NCBI GenBank assembly: GCA_945862545.1
Contig: CAMAYS010000004.1
Coordinates: 1-40,085 of the forward strand
Direction: 5' to 3'
DNA from: Casp-actino8 sp945862545
Lineage (GTDB): Bacteria; Actinomycetota; Acidimicrobiia; Acidimicrobiales; Ilumatobacteraceae
Length of the DNA: 40,085 bases
Positions within the stretch are counted from its first letter, which is position 1, and each line of letters starts with the position of its first letter. The position numbers were made by a program, and so were the translations under genes. The notes under the pieces were generated by a model. The model was not told the DNA's origin, searched no databases, and saw only the letters and a program-made list of their open reading frames with translations. This document shows, one piece after another, positions 1 through 8,354 of the stretch.

Positions 1-918
1 CAGATTACTTCCCTAGTGGCTATTGCTGACCACGGATCCTTCTCGGCAGCCGCTCGGGCTCTTTTCACGGTGCAAAGCAACATCTCAGGCCATATCGCCC
101 GGCTGGAGCGCGAACTTGGGGTCCTGCTGGTCGATCGGACTTCAGGATCAGTCACGGATGAGGGGGCTTTAGTCGTTGAACGAGGGCGGCGCATATTGCG
201 CGAGTTCGGGGACATCGGTGCGGATCTCGCCGCCTTAGACAACATCGCCACAGGTGAAACTCGACTTGGAGTGATCGGCACGACTGGTCGCTGGTTGATG
301 CCACAATTCCTCACCAAATTGCAAGAGAGTCATCCAGGGGTACATCCGATTATTTCCGAAGGTGGTACTTCCACGCTGATTCCACGACTGATAACAGGGC
401 ATATTGATGCCGCCATCGTGCACTTGCCGGTTGATGACTCGGAACTCATCGTTGAACCTTTGTTTGCCGAGGATCTCGTGTTGCTCGTTCACGCGAGTCA
501 TCCGTGGAGTAGCGCAACGACTCTTCCATTTTCCGCCTTAGGCGAACATCCCCTATTGCTACCCCCGCGATCATCGACTCTGCGTCGCATCATCAACCGC
601 ACTGCCGATCTCAGTAGCACAACACTCAAAGTTCAAGCTGAGATTGACGGCGTGCGCCTCATGGCATCGTTGGCATTTGAGGGTTTTGGGCCTGCCATCG
701 TCCCAGCCACGGCAATACCAGGCTGGCTCACTGGTGATTTCACGCGCATTACCATTCCCGATCTTCCACGGCGCGTTGTGGGCTGGGTGGAACGTAAACG
801 ACCGCGTTCCGGGCCACCCACCCGAGCTGCTCATGAAATCGCTGCTGCTGTGATCAAAAAAAGGGGTGCTCGCCAACCCGGCTTGTATGTGGGAAGCCAA
901 GCATTCCCCCTCAAGTAG
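1..918 (+). CDS. LysR-family transcriptional regulator (5' end cut by the window)
   Basis: The reading frame is open from the first base to a TAG at 916-918, so the true start lies upstream. The first visible residues (QITSLVAIADHGSFSAAARA) already lie inside the winged helix-turn-helix typical of LysR proteins, and the recognition helix follows around residues 20-40. From about residue 85 onward the sequence fits the LysR periplasmic-binding-like effector domain (PF03466), with the usual opening strand TRLGVIGTTGRWLMPQFL. Such proteins bind DNA as tetramers and sense a small ligand. The ligand here is unknown. The gene ends 22 bases before the chosen start of the carboxyltransferase gene on the same strand, which makes that gene a plausible target. 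A GTG at 16 would remove the first helix and is not the real start. Confidence 0.9.
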   Translation, partial: QITSLVAIADHGSFSAAARALFTVQSNISGHIARLERELGVLLVDRTSGSVTDEGALVVERGRRILREFGDIGADLAALDNIATGETRLGVIGTTGRWLMPQFLTKLQESHPGVHPIISEGGTSTLIPRLITGHIDAAIVHLPVDDSELIVEPLFAEDLVLLVHASHPWSSATTLPFSALGEHPLLLPPRSSTLRRIINRTADLSSTTLKVQAEIDGVRLMASLAFEGFGPAIVPATAIPGWLTGDFTRITIPDLPRRVVGWVERKRPRSGPPTRAAHEIAAAVIKKRGARQPGLYVGSQAFPLK

Positions 919-928
919 TTCGGAGACC

Positions 929-934
929 TACGCT
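929..934 (+). promoter_or_regulatory. Candidate -10 box (TACGCT) for a leaderless carboxyltransferase mRNA
   Basis: TACGCT matches the actinobacterial TANNNT -10 consensus and is followed by exactly six bases and then GTG at 941. Transcription would therefore begin at or next to the start codon. I see no good -35 box. This spacing is the main reason for choosing the start at 941. Confidence 0.45.
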
Positions 935-940
935 GTCACT

Positions 941-2284
941 GTGAAGCCTGTTGCGTTGCGCTCAAAAGTACCTGGCGTGGCTCACGTCGAGGTTCGCCAA
1001 CTCAACGGTCGACAGGTCGTGTGGCTCGAGGTGACTGCAGACGCTCACCGTGGAGCGTTGTCTTTCGATGCTTCATCGATGATTGCCACAGCAGCTCGTA
1101 CAGCGGTGGATTCTCGGCTTCCACTTGTGGCCGTGATGGCCTCATCAGGGGCCGATCTGCGCGAAGGATTTTCTGCACTGCATGGATGGGGATTAGCCGC
1201 CCGAGCGCTGACGAATTGTTCGGGCGTCGTACCGACAATCATCATCGTGGATGGACCAACTGTTTCAGGACCAGCATTATTTCTCGGCATCGCTGATCAC
1301 GTGATCATGACTGAGTCTGCGTACGCCTTTGTTTCTGGACCATCCATGGTTGCTGAGTTCACAGGCATAGCTATTGACAACGAAGAACTTGGTGGCCCCT
1401 CAACTCATGCGCGCTTCACTGGAGCAGTCACCGCTGTTGCAACTGACCGCCAACAGGCAGTTGAAATCGCCGAAAACATTCTCGCCTACATCCCCGATCA
1501 TCTTGATCAAGAACCCCCGCGCTGGGAGACCGATGATGATGTCACTCGCCTCACACCCGAGGCCGGCGATGCCATCCCTCCATCTTCTACTGGTAGTTAC
1601 GATGTGCGAACCGTGATTCGCGTCCTCGCTGACGATGGTGAATTCTTAGAGTTGAAGCCACATTGGGCAGCAAACTTGGTCACTGGGTTCGCAACTTTCG
1701 GCGGGCAACCAGTGGGAATAGTGGCAAATCAACCTCTCTCACTCGCGGGAACTCTCGACATTCCAGGGTCACAAAAAGGCGCACGCTTTGTGGCCTTCTG
1801 TGATGCCTTCAATATTCCCCTTCTGACGCTCGTCGACACACCGGGCTTTTATCCGGGCAAAGACCTTGAATGGCGCGGCATGATCCGCCACGGAGCACAA
1901 CTGGTTTTCGCCTACGGACGCGCCACGGTGCCAAGAATTTGTGTGATCTTGCGAAAAAGTTATGGCGGCGCCTACATCGTCATGGATTCCAAAAAGATGG
2001 GCAACGATTTATGTTTAGCGTGGCCATGGGCTGAACTCGCCGTCATGGGCGCCGGTCAAGCCGCAGCGATTCTTCAACGTTCCGCAACCCCTGAGGAAAA
2101 AGCGGCCTTTGAGACCGACTACAGCGAACGATTACTGAACCCCTATGTGGCCGCCGAGAGAGGTTATGTGGACGGCGTCATTGAACCAGCGGACACGCGG
2201 GCGGCAATTTGCGCGGCTCTAGTCTCTTTGATTGACAAACGTGAGTCCTTCACGGGCAAAAAGCACGACAACTCGCCGTTATAG
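941..2284 (+). CDS. Acyl-CoA carboxylase, carboxyltransferase (beta) subunit-like protein
   Basis: This is a member of the carboxyl transferase family (PF01039), which moves CO2 from biotin onto an acyl-CoA such as acetyl-, propionyl- or methylcrotonyl-CoA. The N-terminal half is a weak crotonase-like domain (VAVMASSGADLREGF, then a GPALFLGIADHVIM stretch). The C-terminal half is more typical: LVDTPGFYPGKDLEWRGMIR, then SYGGAYIVMDSKKMG and AWPWAELAVMGAGQAAAIL. At 447 residues it is shorter than usual PccB/AccD proteins (about 510-540), and most of the missing length is N-terminal. The frame stays open back to GTG 866, which would overlap the LysR gene by 53 bases. I prefer GTG 941 because of the TACGCT box. 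No biotin carboxylase or biotin carrier gene lies next to it, so the partners and the acyl-CoA substrate cannot be named. Confidence 0.85.
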   Translation: MKPVALRSKVPGVAHVEVRQLNGRQVVWLEVTADAHRGALSFDASSMIATAARTAVDSRLPLVAVMASSGADLREGFSALHGWGLAARALTNCSGVVPTIIIVDGPTVSGPALFLGIADHVIMTESAYAFVSGPSMVAEFTGIAIDNEELGGPSTHARFTGAVTAVATDRQQAVEIAENILAYIPDHLDQEPPRWETDDDVTRLTPEAGDAIPPSSTGSYDVRTVIRVLADDGEFLELKPHWAANLVTGFATFGGQPVGIVANQPLSLAGTLDIPGSQKGARFVAFCDAFNIPLLTLVDTPGFYPGKDLEWRGMIRHGAQLVFAYGRATVPRICVILRKSYGGAYIVMDSKKMGNDLCLAWPWAELAVMGAGQAAAILQRSATPEEKAAFETDYSERLLNPYVAAERGYVDGVIEPADTRAAICAALVSLIDKRESFTGKKHDNSPL

Positions 2285-2285
2285 G

Positions 2286-2378
2286 AATCAGCGGTCACAA
2301 TTTCGTCGAATCGTCCCTGAGAGCATGGCTTGAGGCTCGTCGCTGATTATCCTTGATCGTGGAGGAGCAAGCCTCCAC
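2286..2378 (+). other. Structured leader or intergenic RNA upstream of gltA
   Basis: Two perfect inverted repeats lie between the carboxyltransferase stop and gltA. The first, AATCAGCG at 2286-2293 with CGCTGATT at 2341-2348, gives an 8-bp stem closing a 47-base loop. That loop contains a possible inner GAGC/GCTC stem. The second, GTGGAGG at 2359-2365 with CCTCCAC at 2372-2378, gives a 7-bp hairpin with a 6-base loop. No run of T follows either, so neither is a classical intrinsic terminator. I do not recognise a known riboswitch class. Confidence 0.4.
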
Positions 2379-2412
2379 ACATTGACCGACTCGAACAACG
2401 GGTCCTTTAACT

Positions 2413-2418
2413 AAGGGG
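2413..2418 (+). promoter_or_regulatory. Ribosome binding site of gltA
   Basis: AAGGGG lies nine bases before GTG 2428. It fixes the gltA start and contrasts with the many genes here that show no Shine-Dalgarno sequence. Confidence 0.6.
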
Positions 2419-2427
2419 ACGATTCTG

Positions 2428-3696
2428 GTGCCTGAAACCATCACGATCACAGACGACCGCACTGGAAAACAGATCACTGTTCCCATCACCGACGGAGTGT
2501 TTCCCGCATCTGCGGTCCGAGAACTCGATCCTTCGTTATACATCTACGATCCCGCTTACATGCAGACCGCGGCATGTAAGAGTTCAATCACTTACCTAGA
2601 TGGCGAAAACGGCGTCCTGCGGTATCGCGGCTATCCGATCGAGCAACTCGCATCTAAGAGCACTTATCTAGAAGTTGCGTACCTGCTTCTCAATGGCGAA
2701 CTTCCCGATGCTGCGCAACTCGCAACGTGGAAGCACGAAGTCACGAACCACACCTATATTCACGAGAATATGCGCAAACGTTTCGTTGATGGTTTCCATT
2801 ACGACGCTCACCCAATGGGTATGTTCGTCAGCTCCCTCGCAGCTCTTGGCACCTTCTATAACGACGCCAAAGACATTGATGATAAAGCAAGTCGCGATAA
2901 GCAGATTTTGCGTCTGATCGCCAAGACCCCGACATTGGCTTCAATGGCTTATAGATTCTCCGCCGGACTCCCCTTCGTCTATCCAGATAACGATCTCTCC
3001 TTCCCCGGAAACTTCCTCAACATGATGTGGAAGATCGGCGAATACAACATCGATCCCCGACTTGAACGAGCCATGGATGTCCTCTTTATTCTTCACGCCG
3101 ACCATGAACAGAATTGTGGAACGACAGCCATGCGAGTTGTGGGCTCAAGCCATGCTGACCCGTACACCTCGGCGGCAGCCGCCGCATCGGCTCTCTACGG
3201 CCCTCTACATGGTGGCGCCAACGAGGCAGTCGTTCGGATGTTGACTGACATTGGTCATATTGACAATGTGCCGGCCTTTATTGAAGAGGTCAAAGGAGGC
3301 AAAGGAAGCCGCCTGATGGGATTTGGCCACAGGGTGTATAAAAACTATGACCCACGAGCCACAATCATTAAGAAAACTGCATATGACGTCTTTGAAGTCA
3401 CCGGGAAAAATCCGTTGTTAGACATCGCCCTCAAACTTGAAGAGGCGGCCCTCAGCGATCCCTATTTTGTTGATCGCAAGTTGTACCCAAATGTGGACTT
3501 CTATTCGGGTCTGATTTATCAGGCCATGGGTTTCCCTGTCTCGATGTTCACCGTTTTGTTTGCTATCCCACGCACAGTTGGTTGGTTGGCACATTGGCAA
3601 GAACTGCTCGCCGACAAAGATCAAAAGATCAGCCGTCCACGTCAGTGGTACACCGGCGTCGAAGCCCGCGACTACATCCCCATGACTGGTCGCTAA
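2428..3696 (+). CDS. gltA: Citrate synthase
   Basis: The enzyme condenses oxaloacetate and acetyl-CoA to citrate, the entry step of the TCA cycle, in the cytoplasm. The 422-residue length is typical of hexameric bacterial (type II) citrate synthases. It carries the N-terminal strand domain common to GltA and the signature region HADHEQNCGTT near residue 222. The catalytic GFGHRVYKNYDPRA segment is near residue 298, and the aspartate-containing DFYSG is near residue 356. The start is GTG 2428, supported by AAGGGG. A 143-base spacer with strong inverted repeats precedes it, so it is probably transcribed on its own. icd, for a later TCA step, lies 4.7 kb away on the other strand. Confidence 0.97.
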   Translation: MPETITITDDRTGKQITVPITDGVFPASAVRELDPSLYIYDPAYMQTAACKSSITYLDGENGVLRYRGYPIEQLASKSTYLEVAYLLLNGELPDAAQLATWKHEVTNHTYIHENMRKRFVDGFHYDAHPMGMFVSSLAALGTFYNDAKDIDDKASRDKQILRLIAKTPTLASMAYRFSAGLPFVYPDNDLSFPGNFLNMMWKIGEYNIDPRLERAMDVLFILHADHEQNCGTTAMRVVGSSHADPYTSAAAAASALYGPLHGGANEAVVRMLTDIGHIDNVPAFIEEVKGGKGSRLMGFGHRVYKNYDPRATIIKKTAYDVFEVTGKNPLLDIALKLEEAALSDPYFVDRKLYPNVDFYSGLIYQAMGFPVSMFTVLFAIPRTVGWLAHWQELLADKDQKISRPRQWYTGVEARDYIPMTGR

Positions 3697-3740
3697 AAAT
3701 ATCTCCTGCTCGACCCGACATTCGCTCCGATCTCGCTAGA

Positions 3741-3746
3741 TACTTT
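3741..3746 (+). promoter_or_regulatory. Candidate -10 box (TACTTT) for the molybdopterin oxidoreductase gene
   Basis: TACTTT is followed by five bases and then ATG 3752. The overlapping GATACT at 3739-3744 is an alternative hexamer. Either places the transcription start within one or two bases of the start codon, consistent with a leaderless or nearly leaderless mRNA. Confidence 0.4.
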
Positions 3747-3751
3747 GCATT

Positions 3752-5350
3752 ATGAGTTTTACTACTTCATCACCTTCTGGTCCTGAAGTAGATCCACTCG
3801 CTCCACAACAGCACACCTCGCTTCTGTCTTCACCCTCGCGACGCCTTGGTGCGATCGTTGGCTTGTTGTCAGGTGGCCTTGCTGTCACGATCGGAATGTT
3901 GGTAGCCGCCCTCGGTGAAGTCGCATCGCCCATTGACGCCGTGGGAAGTTCATTTATTGATCGCACCCCGCGATGGTTGAAGACCTTGGCCATTGATTGG
4001 TTTGGGACCAATGACAAAACTGCTCTACGAGTGGGAATCGTGATCGTGCTTGCAGCCATCGCCCTCATTGCTGGATCAGTCAGCGTTAAGTCACCCGCAC
4101 CTCTTGTCAGCGCGATTCTAATTTTCGCTTTTCTCGGCGCCCTCTCAGCGAGCGAGCGGGAAGGATCGAACGGTGCTTCTATTCTGGCTCCGATCGTGGG
4201 AGCCATTATCGGAATCGCCAGTGCCGTGTTGCTGCTGGGCATGCTGACGAACCGTTGGCTGGCGGCGAGTACTCCGTCCCCATCGCGAGTTCCTTTGGGT
4301 TGGGACCGCCGCCGTTTTGTACGTGCAAGTTCTGCCGTCGGGGCGACCGCAGTGACCGTTGGACTCATAGGCCACAACAAAGAACGACAACGTGTTCGCT
4401 CGATCGAATCGCAGCGACCTGATTCGTTGCCCCCCACTTCTGATTCGTTGCCACCATCTGAAATATCTCAAGATATTTCCTTCATCACTCCTAATAGTGA
4501 CTTTTACCGAATTGACACTGCCCTTTCATTTCCGAATGTCAATCTTGATACCTGGACATTGCGGATCCACGGCCTCGTTGATCAAGAGATCACCCTTTCT
4601 TACGCCGATATCGCTGCTATGCCTCAGGTGGAGAAAACCATCACTATCTGTTGTGTCTCCAATGAGATCGGTGGACCATATATCGGTAATGCCGTTTGGC
4701 AAGGGGTCTACCTAAAGGACCTGCTGCTGCAAGCTGGCGTGAAACCAGAGGCGGAACAACTTTTCAGTCGCAGTCTCGATGGTTGGACGAGCGGGTTTCC
4801 CATTGAACTTGCTCTCGACGGACGCGATGCACTGCTGGCGATCGGCATGAACGGCGAGCCCCTCCCCCTTGTTCATGGTTTTCCGGCGCGCCTGATTGTG
4901 CCCGGTATCTACGGATATGTTTCCGCAACTAAATGGTTGAGCGAGATTGAAGTCAATAAATGGTCCGACGAATACGGCTATTGGATACCCCGTGGATGGG
5001 CGCGCGATGCCCCCATCAAAACCCAATCACGCATTGATGTACCCCGCTCTGGCGCAACGGTGGCGGCGGGGCTAACCCGAGTCGCAGGGGTCGCTTGGGC
5101 GCAACATACCGGAATTGAAAAAGTTGAAGTGCGCGTTGATTCCGCAGAGTGGAACGAAGCCGTTCTCGGTGACGACATCTCTGATGACACTTGGCGCTTG
5201 TGGACATTCGACTGGCAGGCCACAGCGGGCAAACACACCATTCAGGTTCGCGCAACCGACAAAAGTGGTTACACCCAGACTGAAACCGTCACGAGTGTTG
5301 CACCAGATGGCGCCACAGGGTGGCATACCCGCAGGGTATCTGTCGCTTAG
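3752..5350 (+). CDS. Membrane-anchored molybdopterin-dependent oxidoreductase (sulfite oxidase family)
   Basis: The protein has 532 residues. About four membrane segments occupy residues 33-56, 93-112, 117-134 and 145-166. A twin-arginine-like stretch (DRRRFVRASSAVGA, about 185-198) followed by a fifth hydrophobic segment comes next, and then a Thr/Pro/Ser-rich linker. From about residue 240 it matches the oxidoreductase molybdopterin-binding fold (PF00174). Cys301 in TICCVSNEIGG is the probable molybdenum ligand. A C-terminal Mo-co dimerisation domain (PF03404) follows to the end. By family knowledge it would be a Tat-exported, membrane-tethered Mo enzyme acting outside the cytoplasm. The substrate (sulfite or oxidised protein residues) is not established. 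It ends exactly where the convergent acyltransferase gene ends. No cytochrome partner gene adjoins it. Confidence 0.88.
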   Translation: MSFTTSSPSGPEVDPLAPQQHTSLLSSPSRRLGAIVGLLSGGLAVTIGMLVAALGEVASPIDAVGSSFIDRTPRWLKTLAIDWFGTNDKTALRVGIVIVLAAIALIAGSVSVKSPAPLVSAILIFAFLGALSASEREGSNGASILAPIVGAIIGIASAVLLLGMLTNRWLAASTPSPSRVPLGWDRRRFVRASSAVGATAVTVGLIGHNKERQRVRSIESQRPDSLPPTSDSLPPSEISQDISFITPNSDFYRIDTALSFPNVNLDTWTLRIHGLVDQEITLSYADIAAMPQVEKTITICCVSNEIGGPYIGNAVWQGVYLKDLLLQAGVKPEAEQLFSRSLDGWTSGFPIELALDGRDALLAIGMNGEPLPLVHGFPARLIVPGIYGYVSATKWLSEIEVNKWSDEYGYWIPRGWARDAPIKTQSRIDVPRSGATVAAGLTRVAGVAWAQHTGIEKVEVRVDSAEWNEAVLGDDISDDTWRLWTFDWQATAGKHTIQVRATDKSGYTQTETVTSVAPDGATGWHTRRVSVA

Positions 5351-7360
5351 TTATTCGCTCAGGCGGCACAACCGTAAGTCGAGACTTTGGTCAAGTGCAC
5401 GCCGACACCCAATGCTGTTCATCTCATCAAGGGCGTCAAAATAGTTGTCTCGCAGACGCGGAATCAACACTGCGCGAGCCAACTCTTCACCAAAGTCCAC
5501 TGCAAGGTGAACGCCGTCTGGACGCTCGCTTTTTCCCTCAGCAGTATTCGGGTCGCTGAGTGTGTCGGCGTAAGGAATCGTTTTCACCGAATGCCACGAC
5601 GAATCCCAGTGTTTAATGACTTGAGCCCACCTCACTAAAGAAGCTATTTCATCACCAAGAATCCTTGGGTTATCGCGCACGGCTGGTGTTTCAAAAACTA
5701 ATACTGGTAAACCTTGAGGAGCGACACTCTGTTCAATCTCAAGAAGAAAACTATTGAGATCAAGGATGTATTGTTCGGATCCTGGCTCAATCCACATATC
5801 CGAACCTATTTTTTGATAGGCCCACTGATTCGCCACGCCGGCGACGATCACAACTGCGTCAATCGACACAAGGGAATCTCGCACTAACTGCCCATTGTTC
5901 GGACAATAGGTCACATCTTGGCTGGACTGAGATTGATCGCGAACAAATGCAACGTGCACCAGTGGGCACCCCAACACGCCTGCCGAGATCACACCAAGAC
6001 TCCCGTCAGAGGCTGCTGCTAAAGCTGTGGCGATATTTTCTGCAGTTGAATCACCAATCACTAAAATGTTTAGTGGCACAGACCGATCGACCGGTGCAGG
6101 CAAGTTGTCAATGGCACTGGTCGTCGGTTCATTATTAAGAGGCAAAGTTGTCGGAGCGAGTGTTGCCAGCACCTCGGGTGCAGTATCGACTTGAGAAGAA
6201 TTTGAGGCAAGAACGCTTGTGGTCAAAACAAGCGATCCAACAATCGCCAGCGCTAAAAGACTTAATGACCCTCGCGCTGTTTGCAGTATTTTCCTTTGCC
6301 TAATCGGTTGCTCAATGAACCAATAGCTCATGGCCGCAAGAGCAAGGCTCACAATGACTTGCGTAGCAAAAAGCGCTACTCCATCTAATCCGAGGCGATC
6401 CGAGTTCAACCAGACGATGACTGGCCAATGAATGAGATACAGCCCATAACTCATGTGTCCCACTTGTACCAACGGACGCAGCGAGAGAAATTTGCGTAGT
6501 GGCCCATGTTGGATTGCGCCGACGATACATAATGCTGAACATGTCGCGAACAAAGTAAGAGCCCCGGAATACAACCATGGCGAATTGATGGTTGAGAACC
6601 TCGCCAGAGCGAAAACTCCGAGTAATGGAAAAAGGTAAAAAGTCGCCCAAGGTGGAGGGGTTTTCGTTGCCGAACGTTCAAGGGCAGGACCAAATAAACA
6701 CGCTAGAGCCGAGCCCAGCAAAAGTTCGGCGGCACGCGTATGAGTTGCGTAATAGATGAGTTCGTGATCAGAAGTGACTGCAGTAGCCACTGTTGAGACT
6801 CCAACAGCAGCGAGCATCACTATGCCGATGCCACGACGCCGTAAGCCAAGGGTATAAAGACCCACAACCGCCAGTGGCACAATGACGTACAACTGTTCTT
6901 CGATCGACAGCGACCATAAATGTTGCAGTGGACTTGGTGATGCAAAGAGTTCACCATATGAATGACCAGAATAAATAAATCGCCAATTACTGAAATATAG
7001 AACTGCCGAAATTGCGTCACCTTTGATGCGACTGGCTTCGATGCTTGTGCTCAACCAACTCGCGAATCCGACAATGCCCGCAATCACAACTAATGAGGCA
7101 GGCGCTAATCGGCGTAAGCGCCGACCCCAAAACAATGTGAGGTCCAATCGACCCGAGTTCTCACATTCGTTGATTAACAGCGAGGTGATTAAAAACCCCG
7201 AGAGGGTAAAAAACACTGATACACCGAGGAAGCCACCGGGGAGCCAACCTAAGCCTGAATGGAAAATGATCACCAAGATGACTGCCACACCACGCAAGCC
7301 ATCAACGCCACGATGGTGGGCTAGAGAAACGCGTTGCTCGGCTTTTTCAATCACCGGCAT
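5351..7360 (-). CDS. Acyltransferase-3 membrane protein with C-terminal SGNH domain (OafA/YrhL type)
   Basis: A 669-residue two-domain protein. Residues 15-380 form an acyltransferase-3 domain (PF01757) of about ten membrane segments. It opens with HHRGVDGLRGVAVILVIIFH, where the final histidine (H34) matches the catalytic one, and continues with GGFLGVSVFFTLSGFLIT. After a Thr/Pro linker (about 390-425), residues 430-669 form an SGNH hydrolase-like domain with GDST at 436-439 and DGVH at 615-618, supplying the Ser and Asp/His of the triad. Proteins of this design O-acetylate cell-envelope polysaccharides or peptidoglycan. The acceptor here is unknown. It overlaps the upstream quinone oxidoreductase gene by 14 bases, so it is probably co-transcribed from the icd promoter. 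Its stop abuts the stop of the convergent gene with no gap. Confidence 0.9.
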   Translation of the reverse strand: MPVIEKAEQRVSLAHHRGVDGLRGVAVILVIIFHSGLGWLPGGFLGVSVFFTLSGFLITSLLINECENSGRLDLTLFWGRRLRRLAPASLVVIAGIVGFASWLSTSIEASRIKGDAISAVLYFSNWRFIYSGHSYGELFASPSPLQHLWSLSIEEQLYVIVPLAVVGLYTLGLRRRGIGIVMLAAVGVSTVATAVTSDHELIYYATHTRAAELLLGSALACLFGPALERSATKTPPPWATFYLFPLLGVFALARFSTINSPWLYSGALTLFATCSALCIVGAIQHGPLRKFLSLRPLVQVGHMSYGLYLIHWPVIVWLNSDRLGLDGVALFATQVIVSLALAAMSYWFIEQPIRQRKILQTARGSLSLLALAIVGSLVLTTSVLASNSSQVDTAPEVLATLAPTTLPLNNEPTTSAIDNLPAPVDRSVPLNILVIGDSTAENIATALAAASDGSLGVISAGVLGCPLVHVAFVRDQSQSSQDVTYCPNNGQLVRDSLVSIDAVVIVAGVANQWAYQKIGSDMWIEPGSEQYILDLNSFLLEIEQSVAPQGLPVLVFETPAVRDNPRILGDEIASLVRWAQVIKHWDSSWHSVKTIPYADTLSDPNTAEGKSERPDGVHLAVDFGEELARAVLIPRLRDNYFDALDEMNSIGCRRALDQSLDLRLCRLSE

Positions 7361-8339
7361 TTGAGATATCGATCAAGATTTTGCCGGTGTTAGCGTTGGC
7401 GCCCATAGCGATGTGCGCATCAGCGATCTGTGCAAACGAATAGCGACTATCAATGATTGGCTTCAGTTGACCACTTTCAAATAATGGCAAGACTTCAGCA
7501 GCAAACCTGCGTGTCAAAGCCGCTTTTTCTTCGAGAGGTCGAGCTCGAAGCGTTGTACCTATCCAACTTGCACGCTTCATCAGCAACATTCCAACATTGA
7601 CTTGTGTTGATCCTCCACCCATTAAGCCGACTTGGACGATGGTTCCTTTTGTCGCTACTGCTCTCAGGTTGCGTTCAACTTCATCTCCACCGATGACGTC
7701 GAGAACGACATCAAAACCTTGTGGCACTGCACCTTGAACATCGGCCAGCCAATCATGCGGCGAACGCTCGAGAACGAGATCGGCACCGAGATCTCGACAA
7801 GTCTGCGCTTTACCCGATGAGCAGGTGACCGCGATACGTGCCCCCAGTGCTTTGGCAATTTGAATGGCCGCTGTTCCGACTCCGGATGCTCCAGCATGTA
7901 CCAGCGCCCAACGTCCCGAGGTCAATCCACCTTGAAGGACAAGAGCGTCCCATGCAGTTAAGAAAACTTCTGGAATCGCCGCAGCATCGGCCAGCAGAAT
8001 ATTGCTCGGCACCGCAAGTAGTTGGCGCTCGTGAGTACAGATGTATTCGGCATATGCGCCGCCCGATTCAATCGCCATCACGCGATCTCCAAGTTTCCAC
8101 ATTTTCACGCGCTCGCCCACTGCACTCACAATGCCCGAGTATTCAAGTCCTGGGATTTCGAGAAAGCCGGCGCCTCGTGGGTCTGGATATCCACCCATAC
8201 GTTGCAAGATGTCAGCGCGGTTCAACGCTGTTGCCCTTATCTGGACTTGCACCTCATCGGGACCGGGCGCGGGAACTTCGACATCCTCAAAGGTGAGAAC
8301 CTCGGGTCCACCGTGCGACCGCAGGACAACAGCGCGCAT
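7347..8339 (-). CDS. NAD(P)H-quinone oxidoreductase, MDR superfamily (PIG3/QOR-like)
   Basis: A medium-chain dehydrogenase/reductase of about 330 residues. It has the GroES-like N-terminal domain (MRAVVLRSHGGPEVL) and a Rossmann nucleotide-binding domain with HAGASGVGTAAIQIAKALGA near residues 145-165. The zinc-binding cysteines of alcohol dehydrogenases are not evident, which fits the zinc-independent quinone reductase branch and NADPH use. ATG 8339 is chosen over a TTG two codons earlier because it begins the conserved strand. It lies 15 bases behind icd and overlaps the following acyltransferase gene, so the three genes form one transcription unit. The natural substrate (quinones or enones) cannot be told from sequence. 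Confidence 0.88.
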   Translation of the reverse strand: MRAVVLRSHGGPEVLTFEDVEVPAPGPDEVQVQIRATALNRADILQRMGGYPDPRGAGFLEIPGLEYSGIVSAVGERVKMWKLGDRVMAIESGGAYAEYICTHERQLLAVPSNILLADAAAIPEVFLTAWDALVLQGGLTSGRWALVHAGASGVGTAAIQIAKALGARIAVTCSSGKAQTCRDLGADLVLERSPHDWLADVQGAVPQGFDVVLDVIGGDEVERNLRAVATKGTIVQVGLMGGGSTQVNVGMLLMKRASWIGTTLRARPLEEKAALTRRFAAEVLPLFESGQLKPIIDSRYSFAQIADAHIAMGANANTGKILIDISNAGD

Positions 8340-8354
8340 GAGCAAGGTTCTAGC

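Noticed and set aside
866..940. Upstream starts of the carboxyltransferase (GTG 866, ATG 887)
   Set aside because: They overlap the LysR gene, add residues without family similarity and precede the TACGCT box. GTG 941 fits better, but this is not proven.
3736..4437. Long minus-strand open frame (233 codons) opposite the molybdopterin oxidoreductase
   Set aside because: Its residues mirror the codon pattern of the membrane segments on the other strand, it has no domain-like pattern, and the plus-strand gene is clearly real.
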